Below, in pieces: positions 32,234 through 41,447 of a DNA stretch of 64,000 bases. A program made the translations under genes and the position numbers. The stretch is from Gemmatimonadales bacterium (GTDB lineage: Bacteria; Gemmatimonadota; Gemmatimonadetes; Longimicrobiales; Gaopeijiaceae), in the NCBI GenBank assembly GCA_007692605.1, contig REBS01000121.1, positions 20,050-84,049 on the forward strand, in the 5' to 3' direction. Each line of letters begins with the position of its first letter. The first letter of the stretch is position 1. The notes under the pieces are model-generated. The model did not search any database, was not told the origin of the DNA, and was given only the letters and a program-made list of their open reading frames with translations.

Positions 32234-33541
32234 GTGCCCGTCTCGTTCGCCGCGCAGTCCGTCCTCGTGCCCCTCGCCCTCACCCTGCTCCCCGGCACAC
32301 TTGCGCCGGAGCCGGCGACCCCGGCGCTCAGCCCGGCCACACCCGTCGCCGAGGTGACCCCGATGCGCCCCGACACCCTCGACGCGGCATCCCGGCCCCG
32401 TGCCCGCGAGCTGGGGATCGAGATCGGGATCTTCCGGCCGGGGCCGCTGAACGCGATCACCGACGTGCCGGGCGTGCAGGTCGGACAGACGACCCTTCAG
32501 GATGGAGACCGGATCAACACCGGAGTCACCGCCGTCCTCCCACACGGGGGCGATCTGTTCCGCGACCGTGTGCCGGCCGCGATCCACGTGGGCAACGGCT
32601 TCGGCAAGCTGATCGGGATCACGCAGGTCCGAGAGCTGGGCGAGCTCGAGACGCCGATCCTGCTCACCTGCACCCTGTGCGTCTGGCAGGCGGCCAATGC
32701 GATGGTCGACTGGATGCTGGCGGGCGAGGGGATGGACAACGTGGGCTCGATCAACCCGGTCGTGGGCGAGACGAACGACGCGGGCCTCAATGACATCCGC
32801 AGCCGCCCCATCACCCCCGACGCCGTGGTCTCCGCTCTCGAGGGCGCCAGTACCGGTCCGGTCATGGAGGGCTCCGTGGGCGCCGGCACCGGCACCCGCG
32901 CCTTCGGCTGGAAGGGCGGGATCGGAACGGCCTCGCGCATCCTTCCCGTCGACCTCGGGGGGTATCACGTGGGGGTGCTCGTCCAGTCGAACTTCGGCGG
33001 GATCCTGAGCGTGGATGGAGCCCCGGTGGGTCGCGAGCTGGGGCAGTATTCCTTCCGGGGGTCGGTGGAGCGCGACGAGGCTCACGCCCCGGAAGCGCCG
33101 GCCGCCCGGGGACCGGACACCGCGGCCGAAGACGAACGCTGGCTCGACCAGGAGGACGGGGCGGGCTCGATCATGATCGTGATCGCCACCGATGCGCCCC
33201 TCTCGGATCGGAACCTCGAACGCCTCGCCTCCCGCGCCATGATGGGACTCGCCCGGACCGGCTCCTTCGCCGGCAACGGCTCCGGCGACTACGTGATCGC
33301 CTTCTCGACCGCCGCAGAGGTCCGCCGGGACGGGAGCCGGGAGCTGCCGATGATGGCGGATCTCCCCAACGCCCGCACCTCGGCTCTCTTCCAGGCCGTC
33401 GTGGAGTCCACCGAAGAGGCGATCCTAAACTCGCTGTTCAAGGCAACCACGGTCGAGGGCATGGGGAGGCGAGCCGAGGCCCTCCCCCTCGACGAAACCA
33501 TCGAGGTACTGGAACGGTACGGGGTGATTCCGCGGCCCTGA
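32234..33541 (+). CDS. Secreted P1-family aminopeptidase (DmpA/BapA-like, self-cleaving)
   Basis: This 435-residue Ntn-hydrolase-like peptidase starts GTG 32234, with GGGAGG 7 nt upstream. A hydrophobic N-terminus (SVLVPLALTLLPGTLAPEPA) looks like a signal sequence. The family core includes GPLNAITDVPGVQVGQTTL, NPVVGETNDAGLN, GTGTRAFGWKGGIGTASR and GVLVQSNFGG. The predicted autocleavage/nucleophile site is GAG-SIMIVIATDAPLSDRN, where Ser becomes the N-terminus of the beta chain. Members release N-terminal or beta-amino acids from peptides. It lies 46 bp after ctaB and may share its transcript without a functional link. Confidence 0.9.
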   Translation: MPVSFAAQSVLVPLALTLLPGTLAPEPATPALSPATPVAEVTPMRPDTLDAASRPRARELGIEIGIFRPGPLNAITDVPGVQVGQTTLQDGDRINTGVTAVLPHGGDLFRDRVPAAIHVGNGFGKLIGITQVRELGELETPILLTCTLCVWQAANAMVDWMLAGEGMDNVGSINPVVGETNDAGLNDIRSRPITPDAVVSALEGASTGPVMEGSVGAGTGTRAFGWKGGIGTASRILPVDLGGYHVGVLVQSNFGGILSVDGAPVGRELGQYSFRGSVERDEAHAPEAPAARGPDTAAEDERWLDQEDGAGSIMIVIATDAPLSDRNLERLASRAMMGLARTGSFAGNGSGDYVIAFSTAAEVRRDGSRELPMMADLPNARTSALFQAVVESTEEAILNSLFKATTVEGMGRRAEALPLDETIEVLERYGVIPRP

Positions 33542-33584
33542 GCTGCGGGACCGCCCCGTACCCCGAACCCAGGGACACCCCGAA

Positions 33585-34901
33585 ATGTCCGACGCCCCAT
33601 CCAGCACCCCTTCGGACTCCGCGTCCGACACCCCGCCAGACGCCTCTTCGGGCGCCTCTTCGGAGGCGAGCCCACTCGCCCGCGCAGCAAGGGTGAACTT
33701 CGAGCGCACCGCGGAGCGGCTGGAGCTGCCCGAGGGCATCCGGATGCTCCTCTCCCGCTCCCGCGAGGAGCACGAAGTGTCCCTGCCCGTCCTTCGGGCG
33801 AACGGCGAGCTCGAGGTTTATCGGGGCTTTCGTGTAGTGCACTCCAACGCCAGGGGCCCCGGGAAGGGGGGTCTCCGCTATGCCCCCTCGGTCTCGCTCG
33901 AAGAGGTGCGGGCGCTCGCGGCGCTCATGAGCTGGAAGTGCGCCGTCATGGATCTTCCCTTCGGCGGCGCCAAGGGTGGCATCGAGGTGAACCGTAGGGA
34001 GCTGGACGATCCGGAGACCCGCATCCTCACCCGGGCCTATGTGCACGCCCTGGCGCCCCTTCTGGGTCCGGACCGCGACGTGCCCGCCCCGGACATGTAC
34101 ACCGACGAGCAGGTCATGGCCTGGTTCGTCGATGCCTATGCGGCGACCACTGGGACCCTCCAGCCGGCCGTGGTCACGGGCAAACCGCTGGCCCTCGGCG
34201 GGTCGAGGGGTCGGGACCGGGCGACCGGCCTGGGGGCCGCGATCGTCCTTCGGGCCGCGATGGAGAGCCGCGGGGTCGACCCCGACGGCGCCCGGGTCGC
34301 GATCCAGGGCTTCGGGAACGCCGGACGCGTCCTGGCCCTCGAGCTGGCCGAGCAGGGGATCCGCGTGGTGGCGGTGAGTGACTCCTCGGGGGGGCGCCAC
34401 GACCCGTCGGGCCTCGACGTCGCGGCACTCGCCCGCGACAAGGCGCAGGGGGCCTCGCTCGCCGATCTCGACGGGGGAGACACGCTCACCAACGAGGAGC
34501 TGCTGGCTCTCGAGATCGACGCCCTGGTCCCCGCCGCCCTCGAAGGCGTGCTGACCCCCGAGGTGGCCGAGGGCGTCCGGGCCGGGATCGTGCTCGAAGT
34601 CGCGAACGGCCCCACCCTTCCCGACGCCGATCCCATCCTGCAAGAGGCCGACGTCCTCGTGATCCCCGATCTCCTCGGGTCCGCCGGGGGCGTGACGGTC
34701 TCGTGGTTCGAGTGGGTTCAGAACCGGTCGGGGGACCGGTGGTCGCTCGAGAAGGTCGAACGAAGGCTGGAGTCACGGATGAAGGCCGCCTGGGAGGAGG
34801 TATCGACTCGCGCCGACGACGACTCCATCTCGCTCAAGGAGGCCGCCTGGAGCCTGGGGGTCGAGCGGGTGGCCGAAGCCGAGTCCTTTCGAGGCGGCTG
34901 A
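33585..34901 (+). CDS. Glu/Leu/Phe/Val dehydrogenase family protein
   Basis: The 438-residue enzyme deaminates an amino acid (probably glutamate) using NAD(P). After a Ser/Ala-rich leader of ~35 residues, GPGKGGLRYAPSVSLEEVRA and LPFGGAKGGIEVN supply the substrate and catalytic lysines. DVPAPDMYTDEQVMAWFVD follows, then the nucleotide fold VAIQGFGNAGRVLALELAEQ. ATG 33585 has AGGGA about 9 nt upstream. It lies 43 bp after the peptidase, a sensible pairing of peptide breakdown with amino-acid deamination. The long low-complexity N-terminus is unusual for the family. Confidence 0.93.
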   Translation: MSDAPSSTPSDSASDTPPDASSGASSEASPLARAARVNFERTAERLELPEGIRMLLSRSREEHEVSLPVLRANGELEVYRGFRVVHSNARGPGKGGLRYAPSVSLEEVRALAALMSWKCAVMDLPFGGAKGGIEVNRRELDDPETRILTRAYVHALAPLLGPDRDVPAPDMYTDEQVMAWFVDAYAATTGTLQPAVVTGKPLALGGSRGRDRATGLGAAIVLRAAMESRGVDPDGARVAIQGFGNAGRVLALELAEQGIRVVAVSDSSGGRHDPSGLDVAALARDKAQGASLADLDGGDTLTNEELLALEIDALVPAALEGVLTPEVAEGVRAGIVLEVANGPTLPDADPILQEADVLVIPDLLGSAGGVTVSWFEWVQNRSGDRWSLEKVERRLESRMKAAWEEVSTRADDDSISLKEAAWSLGVERVAEAESFRGG

Positions 34902-34926
34902 TCCGGCTCCCGCACTCCCCCCGGGA

Positions 34927-35018
34927 TCATCCGCGCCGGTCGTCCGGGGTCACCCGCGCCTCTCGTCCAGAGTCATCCGCGCCGGTCGTCCGGAGTCACC
35001 CCCGCCACTCGTCCTTCC
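34927..35018. repeat. 23-bp tandem repeat, four units, covering the end of the deaminase gene
   Basis: TCA(C/T)CCGCGCC-type units begin at 34927, 34950, 34973 and 34996, exactly 23 bp apart. The last unit is the 3' end of the dCMP deaminase gene, including its TGA. The other three look like diverged copies of that gene end spilling into the intergenic space, so each unit has a minus-strand stop. Confidence 0.85.
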
Positions 35019-35517
35019 AGCGATCGTAGTGCACCGCCGTGATTCCGGCCTGCCGCAGGATGTCGACGCCGGTCGCATCCCGATACGCCTCGCGGTAGAA
35101 GACGTGCGAGATCCGCGCCTGGGCGATCAGCTTCGCGCACATCACGCAGGGAGACGCGGTCACGAAGGCCACCTTGTCGCGCTCCCTCCCGGGAGCCTTC
35201 ACCAACGCGTTCATCTCGGAGTGGATGCAGCCACACGCCCCGGGGGTGGGGGCGTCACAGTCGTTCGGGAAGCCCCTCACGTTTCCGTTGTATCCGATCG
35301 CCAGGACGTTCTCGAGATGGGCGTCGGTGATCACGGTCCCCACCGACAGGCGCCGGCAGGTGCTGCGCTTGGCCAGCTCTTCGGCCATCCGCATGTAGAG
35401 TTCGAAGAGGGGAGGCCGCGCCGGGCGCCAGCTCTCCACCTCGGCCTCGCTCACCCCGTCTCGAAGGTTCAGCGGGTGCGTGTTCTCGGCAACCAGATCC
35501 TTGAAGAGGGTGGGCAT
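34996..35517 (-). CDS. Deoxycytidylate (dCMP) deaminase
   Basis: The 173-residue zinc enzyme converts dCMP to dUMP for thymidylate supply. It has the zinc motif HSEMNAL with the catalytic Glu and SPCVMCAKLI with two Cys ligands. RRLSVGTVITDAHLENVLAI and GYNGNVRGFPNDCD are typical of the dCMP deaminase (ComEB) branch rather than cytidine deaminase. ATG 35517 gives a normal size; the track extension overlaps the upstream gene. It ends in a 23-bp tandem repeat. It follows the thioredoxin-like gene by 5 bp and is probably in one unit with typA. Confidence 0.93.
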   Translation of the reverse strand: MPTLFKDLVAENTHPLNLRDGVSEAEVESWRPARPPLFELYMRMAEELAKRSTCRRLSVGTVITDAHLENVLAIGYNGNVRGFPNDCDAPTPGACGCIHSEMNALVKAPGRERDKVAFVTASPCVMCAKLIAQARISHVFYREAYRDATGVDILRQAGITAVHYDRWKDEWRG

Positions 35518-35522
35518 CGAGC

Positions 35523-36071
35523 TCAGAGCACCCCTGCGCAGGCGGCCGGCCTCTCCGTCGAGATCAACTCCAGGACCTCGCACAGAATCGTCTCTCCCCG
35601 ATCGCGAGCATACCACTTGCGCACCTCGAGGTACCGCTCGTCGCCGGGAAGCTTCAGCCCATCCTCCCGAACCCACGCCTGGAGGGGAGCCGGCCGCGGC
35701 CCCCACCAGCCGATCTCCCCGAAGGCGTCGTCGTAGGCGATCACCACGGGGATCGACCGTGAGCTTCCATTCGTGAGATGCGCGTCCATCAGGTCCGCGT
35801 TCTCGTCACGACTCAGCACCCGAAGGTCGATCCCCGGCGATGCCTCGGCGAGGCGAGCGACCCACGGCAGCGAATTCACGGCATCGCCGCACCAGTCCTC
35901 GGACAGCGCCAGAAGGTGGACCGGTCGGTCGATCCCGCTCACGGCCGACTCCACCCACCCGGGAAGCCGCGCGCGCTGCCACACGCCGTGCCAGAGGTCC
36001 CGGTTCCTCTGCACCGCCTCGAGCATCTCGTCGAAGGTCGGTGCGGCGCGATATCGGATCTCGTTCATCAT
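35523..36071 (-). CDS. Thioredoxin-fold protein with WCGD motif
   Basis: The 182-residue cytoplasmic protein has a thioredoxin-like core (VHLLALSEDWCGDAVNSLPW, then SSRSIPVVIAYDDA with the cis-Pro). The usual CxxC is reduced to a single Cys (WCGDA), so it is unlikely to be a classical dithiol reductase. It may bind rather than reduce, or act through one Cys. The start is ATG 36071 (a second ATG follows at 36068) with GGAG 8 nt upstream. It is located between typA and the dCMP deaminase on the same strand. The substrate is unknown. Confidence 0.85.
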   Translation of the reverse strand: MMNEIRYRAAPTFDEMLEAVQRNRDLWHGVWQRARLPGWVESAVSGIDRPVHLLALSEDWCGDAVNSLPWVARLAEASPGIDLRVLSRDENADLMDAHLTNGSSRSIPVVIAYDDAFGEIGWWGPRPAPLQAWVREDGLKLPGDERYLEVRKWYARDRGETILCEVLELISTERPAACAGVL

Positions 36072-36097
36072 CGGTCAGGCTCCGTAAGCTCGGGGAT

Positions 36098-37942
36098 TCA
36101 GGCGTCCCGGGCCGCGAGCGCCTTGTGAGCCTTCTTCCTGCGGTTGGCATCCAGCTCCTTCTTGCGGAGTCGGATCGCGTCGGGTGTCACCTCGATGAGT
36201 TCGTCATCGGCGATGAACTCGAGCGCCAGCTCGAGCGTCAGCTCACGAGGCGGTTCCAGCTTCACATTCTCGTCGGAACCCGCGGCCCTCATGTTCGTAA
36301 GCTTCTTCCCCTTGCAAACGTTCACGTCGAGGTCACCGGGCCGGACGTGCTCACCCACGATCATCCCCGTATAGACCGATTCGCCCGGCGCCACGAAGAG
36401 CGTCGCCCGCTCCTGAAGGTTGAACAGGGCGTAGGCGATCGCGTCTCCCTCGCGGTCGGCCACCAGGACCCCCTTCTTGCGCCCCTGGATCGCTCCACCG
36501 TGCTCCCCGTACTCGAGGAAGTGGTGGTTGAGGATTCCCTCGCCACGGGTGTCCGTCAGGAACTCGGAGCGATACCCGAAGAGCCCACGGGCCGGCATCC
36601 TGAACTTCAGGCGGGTGTTGCCCGCCGCATCCGGACGCATGTCCAGCATCTCGCCCCGCCGGGGTCCCAGCTTCTCCATGACCGTCCCGACGAACTCACT
36701 CGGCACATCGATCAGGATCTCTTCGTACGGCTCGAGCCGGGTGCCGTCCTCGCCTTTCTTCTCGATCACGCGGGGCCGCGACACCTGGAACTCGTAGCCT
36801 TCGCGACGCATTGTCTCCATCAGGATGGTCAGGTGCAGCTCGCCCCGACCCGACACCTTGAAGGTATCGGTCTGTTCGGTGTCCTCGACCCGCAGGGCCA
36901 CGTTCCGCTCGAGCTCCTTGAAGAGGCGGTCGCGAAGCTGCCGCGTGGTCACGTACTTGCCCACCAGCCCGGCGAAGGGGGAATTGTTCACGGTGAAGTC
37001 GACCGAGAGCGTGGGCTCCTCGACCTTGATCCCGCGAATCCGCTCCCGATGCTCGGGGTGCGTGAGCGTCTGGCCGATCTCGACGCCCTCGAGCCCCGAG
37101 AGAGCCACGATGTCACCCGCCTCGGCCGAATCGACCTCGACCCGATCCAGGCCCTGGAAGGAGAAGAGCTTCGTCACCTTCGAGCGCTTGGCCTCGGACT
37201 CGGGGACCTCACCCGGCGCTCCGAAGGGGAGCAGCGAGACCGTATCGCCCACCGACACCGAACCCCGCTCGACCCGACCGATCCCGATCCGGCCGACATA
37301 CGAAGAGTGGTCCAGCGTCGAGACCAGCATCTGGAAGGGACCGTCGGGGTCCGCCGTGGGCGCCGGAACGAACTCCAGTACGGATTCGAAGAGTGGCGAG
37401 AGGTCCTCTCCCTGCACCCCGATTTCCGACGACGCCCACCCGTTGAGCGCGGAAGCGAAGATGAAGGGCGCGTCCAGCTGATCGTCCGACGCCTCGAGTT
37501 CGAAGAAGAGCTCGAGCACCTCATCCTGGACCTCGGCCGTGCGGCTCGCGTCGCGATCCACCTTGTTGACCACGACGATCGGCATGAGTCCCAGCTCGAG
37601 CGCCTTGCGGGTCACGAACCGGGTCTGCGGCATCGGGCCCTCGACGGCGTCGACCAGGAGGAGCACACCGTCGACCATCCGAAGAATCCGCTCGACTTCG
37701 CCGCCGAAGTCGGCGTGGCCGGGCGTGTCGACGATATTGATCTTCGTATCGCGCCACTGGACGGCGGTGTTCTTCGAGAGGATCGTGATCCCGCGCTCGC
37801 GTTCGAGGGGGTTGGAGTCCATGACCCGATCCTCGACGTGCTGGTTGTCGCGAAAGACCCCGGCCTGGCGGAGCATCTTGTCCACGAGGGTGGTCTTTCC
37901 GTGATCGACGTGCGCGATAATGGCAATGTTGCGAATATTCAT
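36098..37942 (-). CDS. typA: Ribosome-associated GTPase TypA/BipA
   Basis: TypA is a translational GTPase of the EF-G type involved in 50S assembly and stress growth. The 614 residues start MNIRNIAIIAHVDHGKTTL (G1), then DTPGHADFGGEVERIL (G3) and VVNKVDRDASR (G4). Domains II and V follow, with the TypA-specific C-terminal domain (RDAFLTDTRGEG-like GYRSEFLTDTRGEGILNHHF, GSDENVKLEPPRELTLELAL). Length is standard. No strong ribosome site is seen before the ATG. The thioredoxin-like and deaminase genes follow on the same strand. Confidence 0.97.
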   Translation of the reverse strand: MNIRNIAIIAHVDHGKTTLVDKMLRQAGVFRDNQHVEDRVMDSNPLERERGITILSKNTAVQWRDTKINIVDTPGHADFGGEVERILRMVDGVLLLVDAVEGPMPQTRFVTRKALELGLMPIVVVNKVDRDASRTAEVQDEVLELFFELEASDDQLDAPFIFASALNGWASSEIGVQGEDLSPLFESVLEFVPAPTADPDGPFQMLVSTLDHSSYVGRIGIGRVERGSVSVGDTVSLLPFGAPGEVPESEAKRSKVTKLFSFQGLDRVEVDSAEAGDIVALSGLEGVEIGQTLTHPEHRERIRGIKVEEPTLSVDFTVNNSPFAGLVGKYVTTRQLRDRLFKELERNVALRVEDTEQTDTFKVSGRGELHLTILMETMRREGYEFQVSRPRVIEKKGEDGTRLEPYEEILIDVPSEFVGTVMEKLGPRRGEMLDMRPDAAGNTRLKFRMPARGLFGYRSEFLTDTRGEGILNHHFLEYGEHGGAIQGRKKGVLVADREGDAIAYALFNLQERATLFVAPGESVYTGMIVGEHVRPGDLDVNVCKGKKLTNMRAAGSDENVKLEPPRELTLELALEFIADDELIEVTPDAIRLRKKELDANRRKKAHKALAARDA

Positions 37943-38140
37943 GGCTGAACCGGGCCGGAGCCCTTCGATGGGATCGGAGTGACTTCGCGTGACTTCAGGG
38001 TGGGCAAATGATTGTACCCGAGCCCTGAAATGTAGCCGATCAGGCTCGCCTTTTGCAGTCCCGCGCGTTATTTAAGAACCGTGGCCCGAGATTGCGACCG
38101 ACTCGTCACCACGATGTCCCTCCAGCCGGGAGCCGACCCC

Positions 38141-39559
38141 ATGATTCTCAAGCGATTCTACGACGAGGCCCTCGCGCAGGCCTCGTACCTCATCGGGTGC
38201 CAGGCCACCGGCGAGGCGATCGTCGTCGATCCCCTCCGCGCGGTGGAGCCCTACATCGAGGCCGCCCGATCCGAGGGGCTGGCGATCACCCACGTCACCG
38301 AAACCCATATCCACGCGGACTTCGTCTCGGGCTCCCGGGAGCTGGCGCGCCGCGTCGATGCGCAGATGCTCCTCTCCGACGAGGGAGGTTCGGACTGGCG
38401 ATACGCCTTCGCGCATCGGGACGGCGCCCGTCTCCTCTTCGACGGAGACACGTTCCGGATCGGAAACATCCTCTTCGAGGTCCTTCATACGCCCGGCCAC
38501 ACCCCGGAGCACCTCACCTTCCTGGTCACCGACACCGCCGGTGCCGACGAGCCCATGGGGGCCCTCACCGGAGACTTCCTCTTCGTCGGCGATGTCGGAC
38601 GACCCGACCTGCTCGAGAAGGCCGCCAAGGTCGAGGGCACGATGGAGGCCGGGGCCCGCCAGCTCTTCGAGAGCCTCGAACGCTTCTCGCATCACGAGGA
38701 CTGGCTTCAGATCTGGCCCGGTCATGGAGCCGGGTCCGCCTGTGGCAAGGGACTGGGCGCGGTCCCCGGCTCGACCCTCGGCTACGAGCGGCGCTTCAAC
38801 CCCGCATTCGCCCACGACCGCGAAGAAGACTTCGTGGCCTGGGTGCTGAGTGGCCAGCCGGATCCCCCGGCCTACTTCGCCCAGATGAAGCGGATCAATC
38901 GCGACGGCCCCCCGATTCTCGGCGGTCCGCCCGAGCTCAGGGCACTCGCCCCCGACACCCTCGCGGAAGCGCTCGACGACGGAATCGTGGTCGATGTGCG
39001 CCCGGCCGACGCCTTCGCCGGCGCCCACATTCCCGGTGTGCTGAACATCCCGCTGAATGAATCGTTCACCACGATGTGCGGCTGGCTTCTGCCCTACGAC
39101 CGAGCGCTCCACCTGATCGCCGAGGGACCGACCGATGTCCACGAGGCCGCCCGGCACCTCTCGTCGATCGGGCTGGACCGACTGATGGGATACTGGCCCA
39201 CCACGGTGATCTCGGAGTGGGCTCGCGCCGGAAATGCCCTGCAGACCGTGGGTCGCACGACCCCCGAGGAACTCGAAGACCAGCTCCGCAACGGCGACGT
39301 GCACCTCGTCGATGTCCGCTGGCAGCGCGAGTGGGACGACGGACGAATCCCGGGGGCCCGACACATCTCGCTGGGCGAGCTCGAGCAGCGCGTCGGGGAG
39401 ATCCCCGACGACCGACCGGTGGTGCTGAGTTGCGCAACGGGGCGCCGCAGCGCGGTCGCGGCATCGCTGCTTCAGCGTCGGGGATTCGACGAGGTGATCA
39501 ACCTCGAAGGTGGCTTCCATCGGTGGCGGGACGAGGGGCGCCCGACCGAGCACGCCTGA
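38141..39559 (+). CDS. MBL-fold hydrolase fused to two rhodanese-like domains (persulfide dioxygenase-like)
   Basis: Residues 1-235 are an ETHE1-like metallo-beta-lactamase domain (ETHIHADFVSGSRELAR, HTPGHTPEHLTF, GDFLFVGDVGRPDLL, IWPGHGAGSACGK) predicted to oxidise glutathione or similar persulfide with iron. A first rhodanese-like domain (~270-365, IVVDVRPADAFAGAHIPG) lacks a catalytic Cys. The second (~375-470) has it in LSCATGRRSA. The 472-residue architecture is a known MBL/rhodanese fusion of sulfide/thiosulfate metabolism. ATG 38141 is chosen for GGGAG upstream and the family-typical MILKRFYDEALAQASYL. It is monocistronic and divergent from typA. Confidence 0.9.
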   Translation: MILKRFYDEALAQASYLIGCQATGEAIVVDPLRAVEPYIEAARSEGLAITHVTETHIHADFVSGSRELARRVDAQMLLSDEGGSDWRYAFAHRDGARLLFDGDTFRIGNILFEVLHTPGHTPEHLTFLVTDTAGADEPMGALTGDFLFVGDVGRPDLLEKAAKVEGTMEAGARQLFESLERFSHHEDWLQIWPGHGAGSACGKGLGAVPGSTLGYERRFNPAFAHDREEDFVAWVLSGQPDPPAYFAQMKRINRDGPPILGGPPELRALAPDTLAEALDDGIVVDVRPADAFAGAHIPGVLNIPLNESFTTMCGWLLPYDRALHLIAEGPTDVHEAARHLSSIGLDRLMGYWPTTVISEWARAGNALQTVGRTTPEELEDQLRNGDVHLVDVRWQREWDDGRIPGARHISLGELEQRVGEIPDDRPVVLSCATGRRSAVAASLLQRRGFDEVINLEGGFHRWRDEGRPTEHA

Positions 39560-39731
39560 GTGAGTCTCGCCGGAGGCCCTCGACCCACCCTCGGCTTTCT
39601 TGCCGACCGCCGGGCACCCCCCTACGTTCGGGAATGGAGTGGTCGGCCTCACGAACCGTTCTTCGAGCCGTTCGGTCCGGCTCCGCTCCCGAGCCTTCCA
39701 CCTGCGACCCATCCGACCCGGAGATCACCGC

Positions 39732-41378
39732 ATGAGCCACTCTCCCGCCCTGTCGATCCGGTACCGGGGAGTGCCGCTCCTGATCGTCCTTCTGCTGGCG
39801 CTGGTCGCGGGGTCCTGTACGGAGCTGCTGGTCGAGCCCGCACCGTCGACGGCCACCCTCGCGATCACCGTCGAGGTGCCCGACGCCGATCCGGCCGGTG
39901 CCGCAGTCCTCGACGGCGGATACGCCTCGGTCTCAGCCGATCCCGGGGCCGCCTTCGATCGCGCGGATCAGGTCCGCCTCCGGCTTCTGAGCGGAGAGCG
40001 GACGCTGCTGAGCGAAACCCGAAGCTTCTCACCCGTCGACGGTGAGGCCCGTCTCCAGTTCGAGGTCGAGCTCGAGAACGACTCGGAGTCGGTCGCGATC
40101 GAACTCACCCTCCTCTGGCAGAATCGGGCTCTCTTCGAGGCCGGTCGGTCGGTCACCCTCGAACGAGGGGAGACGGCACAGGTCGAGCTGGCCCTCGCGC
40201 CGGTCCCCGACCAGATCGAGGTCGCCGACGCCGCGGTGACCCTCGACGCACTCGGCGCCCAGACCCAGCTCGCCGCGACGGTGGTCTTCGCGACCGGCGA
40301 CCCGTTTCCCGCCGCGGCGCCGAGCTGGTCGAGCACCGATCCTTCGGTGATCCAGGTCGCCTCGAATGGCCAGGTGACCGCGGTCTCGGTCGGTCAGGCG
40401 GCCGCGGTCGCCTCGTGGCAGGGTCTCACGGCGCAGACGACCGTCGAGGTCCGGCAGGTGGTCGCCTCGGTCGAAGTGAACCCCTCGACCGTGACGCTCG
40501 CGCAGGGGGAAACGCTTCAGCTCCAGGCGATCCTGTCGGACGCGAACGGGAACCGGATTGTCGATATCCCCCCGACGGTCAGCTGGAGTTCGGCGGACCC
40601 GGGGATCGTCAGCGTCGACGACAGTGGACGGGCCGAGGGGGTCTCCGACGGGACGACCTCGATCACCGCCACCGCCGAAGGGGTGAGTGGTTCGACCAGC
40701 GTCACCGTCGAAACCGCGGTGGGCACGGTCACCGGACAGGTCCTGAACGGGGCGACCGGAGCCGTGATCGCAGGAGCCACGGTCGACTTCAGCGGTGGGC
40801 GAGCCACGACCACGAACGCCAATGGCGAATTCAGCCTGAGACTTCCCCAGGGCACCTACACGGCCACGATCCGGGCCGACGGCTTCTCGCCGATCGAAGT
40901 GGACGACATCGTGGTGCTCGAGGACCAGACCACCGCGCTGGGAAGGGTGCAGATCTTCTCCGACGACTACGACGGGCTCTTCGGGGTCTGGAGCTACCTC
41001 GAGGTCGTGGAGTTCCCGGGGGCGGACACCCCCGACCTGTTCGTCTTCCAGCCCCCGGACCTCTTCTGGGATGTCGACGACCTGGGCTCGTGCTTCGAGG
41101 TGTACGTGGCGAATGTGGTCGTGGTCGAGATCGACGGGGACCGGTGGACCTTCCTCGACCTGGATGACGACGAGACTTTCACCTACCGGATGATCCTCGA
41201 CGGAGCCGACACTCTCAGGGCCGAGCTGCAGGACGAGGACTTCGACCTGACCTTCATCTTCGGTCGAACCTCGCTCACGGTGAACGACCTGGTGCCGGTG
41301 TGCAGCGGGGTCGAGATCGACGGGCCCGCCGCGGAGCGCGACCGCTCGTCGTTCCACTCCCCCTTCGGCTCCCGCTGA
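39732..41378 (+). CDS. Ig-like (BIG_2) domain lipoprotein
   Basis: The 548-residue protein has a lipoprotein signal (PLLIVLLLALVAGSC) from ATG 39732, with GGAGA 8 nt upstream. It is probably anchored at the outer membrane or surface. After a ~150-residue unassigned beta-rich part come two BIG_2-type domains (DQIEVADAAVTLDALGAQTQ, VASVEVNPSTVTLAQGETLQ), then a carboxypeptidase-regulatory-like beta sandwich (GTVTGQVLNGATGAVIAGAT). A C-terminal acidic, aromatic segment (SDDYDGLFGVWSYLEVVEFP) resembles lipocalin-like sensor ends. Such proteins often bind surfaces or polysaccharides. It stands alone and converges with the M14 peptidase gene. Confidence 0.87.
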   Translation: MSHSPALSIRYRGVPLLIVLLLALVAGSCTELLVEPAPSTATLAITVEVPDADPAGAAVLDGGYASVSADPGAAFDRADQVRLRLLSGERTLLSETRSFSPVDGEARLQFEVELENDSESVAIELTLLWQNRALFEAGRSVTLERGETAQVELALAPVPDQIEVADAAVTLDALGAQTQLAATVVFATGDPFPAAAPSWSSTDPSVIQVASNGQVTAVSVGQAAAVASWQGLTAQTTVEVRQVVASVEVNPSTVTLAQGETLQLQAILSDANGNRIVDIPPTVSWSSADPGIVSVDDSGRAEGVSDGTTSITATAEGVSGSTSVTVETAVGTVTGQVLNGATGAVIAGATVDFSGGRATTTNANGEFSLRLPQGTYTATIRADGFSPIEVDDIVVLEDQTTALGRVQIFSDDYDGLFGVWSYLEVVEFPGADTPDLFVFQPPDLFWDVDDLGSCFEVYVANVVVVEIDGDRWTFLDLDDDETFTYRMILDGADTLRAELQDEDFDLTFIFGRTSLTVNDLVPVCSGVEIDGPAAERDRSSFHSPFGSR

Positions 41379-41447
41379 CCCCGATTCCGGACCGGACCCG
41401 GCCAGCACTGCTCGCTGCGCCGGGCCCCGGTCCGATCCCGCCCGGTC

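Noticed and set aside
35840-37948. 702-aa plus-strand ORF opposite typA
   Set aside because: Antisense shadow of a canonical TypA gene.
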